A stretch of DNA of 64,000 nucleotides from Nymphalis io. Its lineage: Eukaryota > Arthropoda > Insecta > Lepidoptera > Nymphalidae. The stretch lies in NCBI RefSeq assembly GCF_905147045.1, contig NC_065888.1, positions 6,515,001 through 6,579,000 of the forward strand, given 5' to 3'. The notes under the pieces were generated by a model, which saw only the letters and a list, made by a program, of their open reading frames with translations, was not told the DNA's origin and searched no databases. The translations under genes and the position numbers were made by a program. This document shows positions 9,827 through 21,440 of this stretch, in pieces. Each line of letters opens with the position of its first letter. Positions within the stretch are counted from its first letter, which is position 1.

Positions 9827-12800
9827 TTAAGTCGGCGTGCTATCGTCGGAATGCCAACTTTTTCGTTTTTCTCTCGTAGCTTCGTCATATGTGGGTGGTG
9901 GTGGTAAGTGGTCGCTCTTTGTCTTCGCGGGCTTAGGAGCTGGCGCGAGGCGGTCCTCTTCAGCTTCCTCTGGAATAGAGTCTCTCCGGCGGTCGTACTC
10001 GGAGAGTGCGGGTTGGGATATATTGTTGCGTTGGGTTAGCTTGGGCGCGCTGTTTGCTAGCTACGAAAATGTATATGTGTTGTACATATTTCAAAAAAAA
10101 TCTTATCAAATTATTTTAATACATACATCGCTATATTCATATTAAGCAAACAAAATTAACACAAACCTAAATAAGAGGTTTTGGCTATTGGATTTTTATA
10201 CGTATTACATAGTCTTATGCGAAAATATCGTGATTTTCTTTTTCAAAAGTTATTTTCTATATCAATGTACACATTTGCAATTTATAAGCAATACGATTTT
10301 AAAATAAGTACATCAGCCTTTTTATATATTCTTTAATGTTGTGACAATATTTTAGCGCTATAGCGTGACATTCATTGATGACTTAAAAATGATTAACTTC
10401 AAACTTAAAATATTTAATTCACAAGGAATTCAGATTTGCTAATAATGACATGTACAAAATCGCGATCAAAACTAAAACCTTCAAATAATAATGTTTTGAT
10501 GTAAAAAATCATGCTTCCTAATTGATAGAGAATATTAATTCCTTATTTGTATACTCTTGAGTGTTTTTTGAATATGTTATCATTTTGTAATCAAAGCTAT
10601 AAATTTTCATAAAGCCATGACAAGATAATTAATTTAAATAAAATAATCACAAATTTGTATTTGAATTTTACGTAGTATTTACTTGCTAAATAATGTTTAG
10701 TTTTTAATGTTGTATATTTTAATATATTATATACATTTTTTATAAGCCTCTGTAGTGGATAGAATTAGCTTTTTCTAAAAAATATTTTTTTGCTGTATAA
10801 TAATAAATACCTCTAATAATAAATCTAACTAGCAAGATGATTTGATTATAAACATTTAGATATTCTAACGTGCAACTAATGCGCTAATATTGTGCAAAAT
10901 ATATAGCCATGATTATATGGAGTATTGTCTTCTCAATAATGGAGCGTTCAGATCTGTAAATAATAATATCCTCGCATTATACTATTAGTAAACCGAGAAT
11001 CCAGATATCTGCTCTGGAAAATGTATAACGAAGCTTATTTATATACGGGACTTGAAGTATAGTATTGCACTTAAGATGTGCAGCATCTCGTAAACTAACC
11101 TCGATACTGGATCTAATAATATAGCCCGACAGCGACATAGCGCTCGAATTTGGAAGGAATTCGATATGTCTTATAGAAATTCGAAATTTGGTAAACCCTA
11201 AAAGGCGTCTCCCGCTAGCACCGTCTCTCTTATCTGGATGAAAAAAAAAATGTTCCGAATCGATAGCGATATTAAATATATCTTCTATCAGATTTACCAA
11301 GGAAATAATTGTATTTTATAAATTTATACATTTATAAATAAATTAAACGAATAAACGAAGTACCTTATATTGATGCGTGGGTCTATTCTGACTGGATAGT
11401 ACAGGGTTGGATATATGTCCTCTGCCATGGTGATGGTTGATCTCCAGCGCAGATCTCAAGAGATCCACTTTAGATGCGGAGCCTTGGGGTGTTTTGGGAG
11501 ATATCTCAATATTGCTACAGCGTCTCTGACTGTTACTGCCGCTACGGCTACGGCATAATTCGTTTATGTCGCCTTGGGAAAGCTGTGGAAAAGTAACAAA
11601 CGAAACAAAAAATTAAAAGTTGAGGTACTTTTTTGTTACGTATTTAGTTTTGTGATGTACAAAAGTTAATAAAATATTTTATAAAAAAATCATTATATCT
11701 ATAACTTTAATCTATAAAGTACGTAAAAATAATTTAATTAACAATTGTCTCTATAAAGTAAAAATAAATCTTAAATAAATTTATATCAAAACTTCTCACA
11801 ATTTAAATTGGAAATATTTTATAATAACTGATAATTAATTTTAATATAAGCTATAATAACATAACACACCCTTGCTCTGGAGCCTCTGGATAAAGAGTGC
11901 AATGAACCAAGAGGGTTGAAACGAGTGATTATATGCAGTCTCTCAAGAGATACCATAGTCCCTGCATCTTTGCGTAGAGGTTCTCCATTCAATTTGTCTC
12001 CTTCACCACTTTCTGTGAAGATAAATATTTCCTTCAATTTTATATCTTTTAAATAACTTGCTCTTATTCAATTGGGTTACTTGATTTTTATATTTACTTT
12101 TCCCGCAAATTAAGTATGAAAATACAGACAACATTACAATTTCATTTAAAGATAGCCTTAACCATTAACAAATGTCAACTATCTAGATCTTATTGGCCAG
12201 TTAATATACCAACCATTCATCATGTATTCTACCGCCAAACAGCAATACTTATTATTTTATTATTATTGTATTCCTCCTTGTCTCGTGCTCCTGCTGGTGA
12301 GATTCACAAGGAATTCCAAGGGCGCATTGGCGATGTAAGGAATATTTCTTACGCGAAAACACATTGGTGCCAATATACATTGGCGCTGGTGACTTACCGT
12401 CAGACAATACATTTGTCAGTACTCATAACTATTTAAAAAAAAAACAACATATGGACATAGTCAACAAATTATATGCTAAAATGAAATGGTCCTAATTTAT
12501 ATTTAAAAACAAATGAATATATTAATTAGCAATTAAACATATTTAAATAACTTTTATCATAATGTTTAATGGATATTTGGTAACACGATCAATCAACACA
12601 CTTACCAGTATCTGGATCGGAGACATCATGAATACTTTTCATATTGATTTTTCTAAGCCAGAAATAGTGCAGAAGACCGTACAGAACACCGCCAAGAAAC
12701 GCTATGAGTCCCATGTAACGGAACGCCTCTCTAGTCCCCAAAGAAGCAATCAACAGACCTCCTCCAAAACTGCCGCTTCCTCGACCTAAGATAGTATCTA

Positions 12801-15800
12801 GTTATATATTACGAATGATTTGTTTAAGGTATAAATTTGTACATGGTATTTGTATATAAAATAAATAGTGTTAATATGACTCCTGAGTCGCACAAACCAT
12901 ACATACTAACCCAAACTAAAATGTGCCATCCCGAGGACACCTATCAATGTGGCTAATAAGCTCTTGGGTGCCAACATCGCGCAGTACGTGGCAGCGGCGA
13001 CCCACATCAAATGGACAGATAACGACTCCATCGCTTCAAATGGGAAACACCACCAAGAATTTCTAAAAAAAAATTATAGGAAGATATATTTTATTAATGA
13101 TTTAAAAATACCTATTGTATGCTTTTCAAAGATAATATTGATTATTATATGCTTATAATTATGATAAAGACTTATACAAATATTACAGATACAGTGAAAC
13201 ACAAGTCTTTTAAATATTGTACCTAAAAGAAGCCGATATAAATAATACAGAAAGTGCAATTTCTGCTAAAACAGATTTTATCAAGAATTACAAAATCCTG
13301 ACATTGGGGAAGATATTGTAGTGCCAAGTGTGTGCGCAAGCTAATGCACTTCCAAACTTCCGAATTTCGAGCTAATAAATTATTGTCAGAAAAACCTAAA
13401 ACTTTTTATTGACCCGTCCTAAGAGTTGTAACGGATGCTTGTGATATTTTATTATTATAAGCTAACCACTAAGTCAACTAGGCAATTGAAACTTCGAACA
13501 ATCAAAATCAACAATAGGTTTAGTAACAATGAGGATTATTTACACTCAGTATCAATAAAGGGTTACATACGATAATGCTAAGGTCATAGATACTGAAATA
13601 TTCCACACTACTATGTAGTAATTTGAATTTACTTAAATACCTTAACAACTTAATTTCTTATGGTCGTAAAAGGATTACTTACATCGAAAAGACAGTACGA
13701 ACTGGCCTGAGAATCATGTTTAAAATGGCATAAACGATATTTTCTGTTTATCTTTCATAACTTTTATTGCAAATACTAAAATTTAACAGTCACTTCAGCC
13801 ATTAATAAAATAAAAAAGCTCATAATTTTGTCAGCTGAGATGGCCCAGTGATAAGAACGCATGAATCTTAACCGATGATCGTGGGTTCAAAACCGGGCAA
13901 GCACCACTGAATTTTCATGTGCTTAATTTGTGATTATAATTCATCTCGTGCTTTACGGTGAAGGAAAACATCGTGAGAAAACCTGCATTTGTCTAATTTC
14001 ACTGAAATTCTGCCACATGTGTATTCCACCAACCCGCACTGGAGCAGCGTGGTGGAATAAGCTCCAAACCTTCAACCTCAACAAAGGGAGAGGAGGCCTT
14101 TAGCTCAGCAGTGGGACATTCACAGGTTGTTATACATAATTTTATGTTCATATTTCTCTACCGTATTGACAAATTCTATCAGCTTAAAACGATTATAGAT
14201 GGTGTTAGATATGAAATCGATTCAGATTACACGATTTCCAACACACATTAAATTATGTGTATTATGATTAACAAAAATATTTGTTTTATTTTTGAAGCCG
14301 ACCAGGTAAATTTACTTATTATTGAGAATTTATGAGTACGTAAGTACTTTTCATATGTTTTTTGTTTCACTTTATTCTATAAATAGAATTCATAGAAACT
14401 ATATAATAATTTCAGTGAGCGATGTACACGCAGTGGGATTGGACATGACACCCACACTTGATCATTGTGCTCATAAACTTGACAATGCTTTACCGTCGCG
14501 TAATATTCCTCAACGCAGTAAATTTTATAATTTAAACGGACGTTATGACGATAAGTGTCAGAATAACAGACAAAACATGAAAAGATTTATAGACAATATT
14601 AACATTAAGAGAATATATTTCATTTTATTCATGACATACAATTCCAAAATAATGTTCGGGTGAATTATGAACCAATTTTTTGCGTTAGATAATCACGCTA
14701 CAGCCCTATGGAGCGTAGCATTTACATTTCTATATAACAGCCATGTATGATGTACGGGTAAATTCACTCATACAATTCCACGAGACACAGCACAGACAAA
14801 CGAGCTTATTTGTATACCTTGATACGTCTACGCCTTGATTCAACATTTTGAAATGACTCGTAGGAATCATGCAGACAAACATAACATAACACATTACCTT
14901 TTAACGCCATCGAACAAATAATCGCATTTCACGCGAGCATTGTAAGTAACATACCAAAGCTAAATAATGTATATTGCAATAATAAATATTGCGAATCTCT
15001 TTAATACTTTAATTATCTGACCGAAATGAATTGAACTACCGATTGCTGTGTCTCATATAGAGTATATTGTGCAATCGTGTTAAGAAAAACAAATTAACAA
15101 TTAAGTTTCTTGCCGGTTTGTCTTAGTAGAAGAGATATTTCGGACTTTTGATAAATAATTGAATACTTATATTTAATGAGATTTCTATAATCGAAAGTAA
15201 TTAATATGCTGGAGACTGTGACTTGAGCCTTTTTCAACTTTTTAACATACAATAGGTAAAATATCTATATGTCATTTATTATTTGTAATGATATATGTTT
15301 AGTTTTGCCGTAATCAGTTTTATAAGTAACTTTAAATTAATTGAGTCATAAATAAATATATAAATGTCAATGATCATAGCCTTTAATTTCGTTGGTTCTA
15401 TGTCTGACATCAAGTCAAGGAATAAATATTGCATTAATTTGTGCACAAACACTTGTACACTACATTATATACATATATAGCAGGATAGTTGCCCTTGAGA
15501 AAGGCCGCCATGGCTGACATCGACCAGGAGAAGAACTTGCATCGAGAGCTTAAGAATAGGTAAGCAAAGATGTAGCTGTAGGTCAATTTCAGGATTTTCT
15601 TCATTGCCACGGATTTTTATTTACTTGCGTATATATATACTTTTTGTGTCATTTTAAATGATTTTCAATAAACGTTTTTATAAATGTCGTATTCCTTATT
15701 TTGTTTTATTATATTTTAATGTTTGTAAGAAATATAACATAGGTGGCTATTTGGTTCAGCGTATGAACGGCACGTTAGTTAAGTTGTCTTTATTAATATG

Positions 15801-18800
15801 ATCTGTAACATAATGTCCTTGATAACGTGAAACATATCGAGATAGCGCAGTGTCGAGAACGCGTGAATCTTAATTGATGATCGTGGGTTACGCACCACTG
15901 AATTTTCAACTCGCATTGGAGCAACGTGGAGGAATAAATTCTACAACGTTCTCCTCAAAAAGGGTGAGGAGGCCTTAGCCCAGCAGTAGGACATTCAAAG
16001 GCTGTTTATATCTAGTCTTTGCATTCCTTACAGTTAATTGCGTTTTCCTTACAATATCTCCCACTATAATCATTCAATCACTGTTATTACAATTGAATAA
16101 TACACATCGTCAACCCTTATCAGATAAGCAGACTATTGTTATGTCATTAATTGTTGAGACGTTCAGAGCAAATTGTGATTCATGTAAATATTCCTAGAGT
16201 ACGCCCTAGATGATGCTAAAAATAAAACTTGTATTTATATTTGTTATCTGTAACAGTAGATACATATATCGTTCAACATTGTTGTGAAACTTCCCTTCGT
16301 CGATTACCATAATATTATAATCGCATCTTCAATTGATAAATGTAAGGTCGACTTCCATACCAGGAGAAACGATATCTTAAATAAAGTCAATTATAATATA
16401 TATTATTTTAAGAAGGGCAGATTCATAAAAAGGCTACCTGATAGCAAAATTGAAGATAGCGAACGAAAAACAAAGGTATTTTAAAGCCATTTCTTGAATC
16501 ATCAATTTGGCCGTCATGGGATCTAAGTTGTTTTGTTCCCTGGGACCTGTAATTACTTTGTTAACACATACTTACTCTATAAACGAATAACCAACTAGTC
16601 TGGCTGCGTGGGAGAAGAAGGCCACGATGATGACGTTGACGTGGCCGATGCGAGAGGTGATGGCGTCAGCTCCGTACAGGAAGGGAATACTGCTCAAAGT
16701 ACCCACAGTCACCGTTATACCTGTGTATTGACATAACTTTATTTTTACTAACGTCATGAGCGAGATGCAATACATATTTTTTGATGCGCATGAGTTAAGT
16801 ATGTATAAAAACAATGTCATGACTTCAATTTCAATTGAAAGCAATGGCTTCAACATTAAGTCGTAATTTTGCACTGAGGAAAGAAGATAGATTATTATAA
16901 TTTACGATCTATTATTATTATCTCGTTACAGATTTATTTAAGTACCTACAGATTAGCCCGAGTCTTAGTAGTATCAGATTTTAATTTCCAAACAAACACT
17001 TACCAACTGGTACGAAAAAAAATAATGTATGTGTCGCAGAATAGCTGAAGTGTTTATTTGATTTGTTGATAATATGTAACTCATACGTTAAGTAGACTCT
17101 TACCGAGTAAAAAGTTCGGTGCTCCGAGTTCCTTCAAATATAAAAAGAGATACGACTCAATGAAGCCCCAGAAGTTTCCAAGAGCGAAAAGGAAAAATAT
17201 GAATACTATGATGTGGGGCATTTTAATTATGTTCACTAAATCGTGTAGCAAATTATCAGCTGGTAACTTCGCTCCGAGAGGCATCACAGCCACGGTGATG
17301 GCTGATATCAACAACAAAACGTCATAAGTGTAGAAAGCTGCTGAATAGTCCGTGTAGCCTGTAACAAGGTGCAAACATTTATTAACTGCGTATTGACATT
17401 GAAGATAACGATTACAAAATTCTACTTACCAACTTGTTTACTTCTCATATCTATGAGCATGCCAGTTATAGGAGAGAAAATTGCCATTCCAATACTTGAA
17501 AATAATCTCTCTCTACCAAAATCACCGCCATATTTTTGAATCATCATCAAGGCAATTGGATCCATAATCGTTACGCCGGCTGATAACATAATAGTTCCCA
17601 TGAAACGTAGAAAGAAGTAAATGTAAAATGTTTTATCATCGCTCTCTTTGTAATCTGGGGGACAAATATCCGGGCCACCTTTTCTGAAAGTTATAAATGC
17701 AGAGTAATAAAACCTTTATTTAAAAAAATATAATAAGCATTGTAATAAAGCCATAGTTACCTAAAGTCGCATTTTTGCACCATACAGTCAGCCGATAAGG
17801 TTTCGAGACGCTGTTGCGAAAGTTTGGTCATATTGTGCAGCATCACAAGACCGCCACATCTCAAATCTTCCTTATCAAGCGCTGTAATATTTACTCCTTG
17901 AGCAAGGAGAAGTTTCTCGCCAAACCTTGATCTGAAATCTGTTACTGTATCATTGTCGTCCTACAAAAAAAGCAATTCATTTAATTAAATGTTATCAACA
18001 GTATTTCAAATATTTATTATTATTTATTTTTTACAAACCCTTTCCATTTCGATTCCAAGTTGTTCTTTTGGTTCCCCTAAATCGTCATGTACTTCAATCA
18101 AAAAGAATGCTGCATCATTGTAATCTTCGTCTTCATCAGTAATATTAAGGAAACTAAAATATAACATGACTGTATAGCATTCGTATCTTAAATACTTTTT
18201 TAACGTAGATCTTAAAACGAATGTTCTAGAAACTTATTTTAAATCTGAACTATATTGTCAATGCCTACTTTAATAAGCTCAATTAGTAAAAGTAAATCAT
18301 ACATTCATTATGATAAAAACAATTTAAACCATTTTCCATTTTCCAGGCCACAGTTGAACGTACATGTTATCACTATAGCAAATTCGTAGGCTCCGAGGAA
18401 GGCTTAGTGTACATTAATAGTGTTTGTAGAATCGTTTTCGACTGTTTACAAGACTATTAAAGTGATTTAAATCTAATGTAAACTGACGTAAGCAATTTAA
18501 TAATTATTATTATTTTAAACCTGGTGTTGGATAGATTCGGTGGATGAATCTTGTGCGATATATGAAAATTGAGATCGTCTTTATCATCAGCTGGATCACT
18601 CGAAGGTCTCTCAGTAGGTCTTGATAACATGCAGTGGTCAACACATCTGTCAAGAACGAAGTCCACTTGTTCATCCTCATCAGGGCATTCCCTGCTAGGA
18701 CATGGACTCCACCAAATCTAAACAAATAAACAAATTGATACATAAACTCATTCCAACAACAATAATATAAACTACACCGCAGTTCAATTTAATCAATATC

Positions 18801-19645
18801 AAAGTATATTATTAACCAAGCATAAAGTTAATTGTAAAGATAATCAATTTCTTAGTCATTTACATTAAACCTAAAAAACTCTTAAACGTAAAGCCGGGTT
18901 GTAAAACTGTAAATCGAATCAAGCCTTGACTTCATAAGCATTAATATGCATAAATTTAGCTTTATTCTCTTAACAAAGTCAAAGAGCGCTGTGACAAAAC
19001 TGCTTAATCCATTAAGACCGGATGAGATCCATTTGCTCAAATTCTGAGGACAAGAGTTAAGTTCGTAACTACTTACGAAGACACATTTCCTCTTTGCTGC
19101 TTAAATTATTTTTTAATCTGAAATACCTCAACGCTCCTTTTAATGGGATGTCGCATAACGTAAGCTGATGGCATCACTCCTGGGGTCTCTTGATGTGGAA
19201 TCAAAAGCAGCGAATGGTGGAAAGCAGCGTTCAGTATGAGGGCCGTAATCACTACTGGTTTGTACTCTCCGAAACGATCGACTAGAAAACCTAAAACAAA
19301 TACAAATAATAATACAAACCTTTACTTACAATATTTCTGCCGTATATTAATCTTACCGGTTATAGGTGGACTTAAAAATGTCGTGAATGGTAATGCTAAA
19401 TACACAAAAGAAATTTCTGGCACAGTTAGTCCTATACTTTGCATGTGTATTGTCAAATAAGGCAAGAGAGACGCCGTTGCCCCGTACATCACAAACAAAG
19501 TCACTTTCAACATAACGAGATTCGGATTGATCCGCAACCAAACAATCATTCTCCGATAGCATCCCGCTGGTTCTTCACTGTCCTCGTCCATGTTTGACTC
19601 CTCTTCTGCGTACTTCTTTGGTATATCATCTAAAGATTTCGACAT
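9827..19645 (-). CDS. Mfsd6: Major facilitator superfamily transporter, MFSD6-like (848 aa, 13 exons)
   Basis: Exons from 5' to 3': 19645-19357, 19290-19127, 18717-18521, 18153-18039, 17960-17761, 17683-17430, 17358-17104, 16720-16576, 13062-12911, 12785-12606, 12012-11870, 11582-11364 and 10060-9827. All have GT-AG borders and compatible phases, totalling 2547 nt. The first half carries TM1-3, including PPITGFLVDRFGEYKP around residue 95. A large loop of roughly residues 132-325 follows, with paired cysteines (CPSRECPDED, DRCVDHC) and several N-glycosylation sequons (NLS, NIT, NMT). Further membrane segments run to about residue 635, then a cytoplasmic tail of about 200 residues ends with a PPxY motif (PPTY, 826-829). 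This architecture fits the MFS_1_like/MFSD6 family, whose substrates are mostly unknown. I preferred the ATG at 19645 (MSKSLDDIPKKY); an in-frame TGA lies 8 codons upstream. The symbol reflects the family; the exact orthologue is not proven. Confidence 0.9.
10977..11300 (-). other. Unexplained 107-codon ORF in MFSD6-like intron 12
   Basis: An open frame of balanced amino-acid composition (KFRISIRHIEFLPNSSAMS in the middle) inside an AT-rich intron, with slightly higher GC than its surroundings. It has no splice connection to exon 12, whose frame stops a few codons past its donor. It could be a fragment of a dispersed repeat. I do not recognise the protein. Confidence 0.25.
12215..12437 (+). 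repeat. Dispersed repeat, family A, degraded copy
   Basis: Carries 'ctaccgccaaacagcaatac', 'ggcgcattggcgatgtaagg', 'aatatttcttac' and 'ggcgctggtgacttaccgtc', then an A-run. The middle is replaced by unrelated sequence relative to the 55527 copy. It lies in MFSD6-like intron 10, between exons 10 and 11. Confidence 0.75.
13834..14134 (+). mobile_element. tRNA-derived SINE (family B), near full length
   Basis: Has an A-box-like 'tggcccagtgataagaacgc' and a B-box-like 'gtgggttcaaaaccggg', then a conserved body ending in 'gcagtgggacattcacagg'. Flanking copies of 'cataatttt' (13821-13829 and 14135-14143) look like the target-site duplication. It sits in the large MFSD6-like intron 8 (between exons 8 and 9). 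Confidence 0.88.
15509..15558 (+). CDS. Candidate short first coding exon, plus strand (MADIDQEKNLHRELKN)
   Basis: An ATG in a strong Kozak context (ggccgccatgg) opens 16 codons plus two bases (AG), followed directly by a consensus donor, GTAAGC. The peptide is charged and hydrophilic and unlike random AT-rich translation. It lies antisense in MFSD6-like intron 8. Its splice phase (2) is the same as that of the bunched exon ending at 24169, so it could be an upstream alternative first exon of bunched. It could equally begin an unrelated nested gene. No continuation exon was recognised. The phase match alone has a one-in-three chance of arising at random. Confidence 0.4.
15835..16005 (+). mobile_element. 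tRNA-derived SINE (family B), internally deleted
   Basis: Same head as the 13834 copy ('gagatagcgcagtg', 'gaacgcgtgaatctta', 'gatgatcgtgggtt') and same tail ('aggaggccttagcccagcag'), but the central part of the body is missing and the B box is broken. Confidence 0.82.
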
Positions 19646-20070
19646 ATCTCGTTCGCGAGTTTTCACATTTTCATTACAAAGTTTAAGTGCTTGTACGCGA
19701 GCTATATCTTATCGACTGGCGCTTGGATCGGCTGAGGTTGTCGGTGATGTGACGATTATTTATTTAGGGATTACACGTCGTGACTCGGTGGCAGCGGGAA
19801 GCCAGGAGGGTCCCGTGCTCCCGAACGACTGCGAAGCGGACAGGCCGCAGCGGACGTCGCGATACGCCAATTTACAAATAATAGCAAATTATCCTCGTTT
19901 AAGAAGTGTCACGGCGATTGGTGGGGATGTTGGTTAAATCGACTGGTGATCCGAAGACCTTGCGGGTAATAGCCGAGGTCGGGGCGCTCCCGCTTGAATC
20001 TTAGTTCCCGAGATGAAGCCGCTCATCGCGAAATAGCGCGCGACTTCCTTGCCGCATTTGAATGTGAGTT
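19646..20070 (-). promoter_or_regulatory. 5' UTR and promoter region of the MFSD6-like gene
   Basis: GC content rises sharply here, with many CpG, immediately upstream of the first coding exon, and falls back to AT-rich beyond about 20070. It reads as an untranslated first exon plus core promoter. No TATA box was found, and I cannot fix the transcription start. Confidence 0.55.
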
Positions 20071-21209
20071 ATGAAATTATGTACTATATTTTTGTATTTA
20101 ATTATAATTAACAATAGATATTATATAAATAATAAATAACTTAGCAAATATACAGTATTTAATTTATAGAAATCAAATTAAACACAATTTTTTTTTAACT
20201 TTATAATTTTATTCAAACTAATAATAAATCAATATAATATTATACATATCGTATCCTAATTATCTCAACAATTAAATAGTTAAATCTATAAATAGCTAAA
20301 CAATGTAATTTACCATCATAATTAGTTTTCAATTAAGTTGATAATTAAAAAAAACGAATAATGAAATTAAGTTGATAATTAAAAAAGAAAAAGGAGAATG
20401 AATTAAGTTATATTATTATTAACAGTCTAGCCTTTTTTTAATTTTAGGATATCCTAGAATCGAAAATTTAAAGAACAAATTTAAAAACCACTGCAAATAT
20501 CTTTAGACTTATGAATTAAAGTAATAATTTAATAATAATAAACAAAATATTATTATATTTTGCTAAATGACGACGCCATCTATATTATATATTCTAAATT
20601 GAACTAAGAAAATATTCTTTGACGCCATCTATTGGCGAATAGAACAAAAACGAGTTATCTTTTTAGTGTCACAGATACAAAATATTTAAGTATTAGTTAC
20701 ATTACTATTTTTATCATTTGGTATGGTACATAAAGTTGTTGATTTCTGATAGTAAAATAAATAGCAATAAAAATGTGTTTTAAAAGTGTCGTACTTAAAA
20801 ATGCAACGCATTAACTTGTATAAATGAAATTTGTTTTGTTTTTAGTCCAATGTCAAAAAATGACTAATAAGTATATTCAAGAATAAATAAACGCCACCAC
20901 ATTTAATATTAATTTGATTTGACATTAAAACTATTATTTAGCCAAGCGCGCTTCAGTAAAATATTATATCAATTATATTAACCATTATTTTAAAGTAAGT
21001 ATCATAATGAATAAGGTAATGCAATTCCAATATTCCTTAATTTAAAAATATTCAATAATAATTCTGTATTTTTTATAATTTAGTTTCCACTTTTAATAAT
21101 GTTTTACTATATTTAATGCGACTATAGAGACATCTATGACTTATCGACACTGTCAGAAATGTAGGTCTTAAATGTCTATAGTCTACTGCAAATTGTCAAC
21201 CATAATGCA
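20071..21209. other. AT-rich spacer between the two divergent promoters
   Basis: No gene seen. It contains the 34-bp-period direct repeat at 20331-20386 and two copies of 'gacgccatcta' at 20572-20582 and 20621-20631. Confidence 0.6.
20331..20386. repeat. Short direct repeat (two 22-bp copies)
   Basis: The 22-mer beginning aattaagttgataattaa occurs at 20331-20352 and again at 20365-20386; a third partial copy follows near 20400. Confidence 0.9.
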
Positions 21210-21440
21210 TTGCGCATAAATGGCCGCCATGTTGCTGCCGTCTGAAAGATGTTCACATCTGTGTGTGTTTACTAATGAATTTTAAGAACTATAATAGCTA
21301 AATTACTGTGTTTGTGAAATTGTGAGTGTATAATGGTTTTATTTTAAATATGTTTTTGTGATTTTAAAGTCTGTCAAATGTCTCTGAGGCCAATAAACAG
21401 TGAAATTTTCTTTAGGTAGTCATTCGAGTCGGACGGCATA
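21210..21440 (+). promoter_or_regulatory. bun: Promoter/5' leader of the bunched long isoform, with YY1/Pho-like site and a uORF
   Basis: The sequence ggccgccatgttg at 21222-21234 matches the YY1/Pleiohomeotic-type element GCCGCCATnTTG often found at transcription starts. If transcription starts upstream of it, the ATG at 21229 opens an 18-codon uORF closed at 21285. A 'tttctttag' at about 21407-21415 could be a leader splice acceptor. The transcription start itself is not resolved. Confidence 0.45.

Larger units (their letters stand above)
13063..16575 (-). other. MFSD6-like intron 8 (largest intron of the gene)
   Basis: A 3.5-kb AT-rich intron holding two family-B SINEs and the plus-strand candidate exon at 15509. 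The 113-codon ORF at 14322-14663 is AT-rich and has no coding character. Confidence 0.7.

Noticed and set aside
14322..14663. 113-codon plus-strand ORF in MFSD6-like intron 8
   Set aside because: AT-rich, Asn/Ile/Tyr-heavy composition typical of chance frames, with no motif.
19590..19937. 115-codon plus-strand ORF
   Set aside because: Antisense to the MFSD6-like first exon and its GC-rich 5' UTR.
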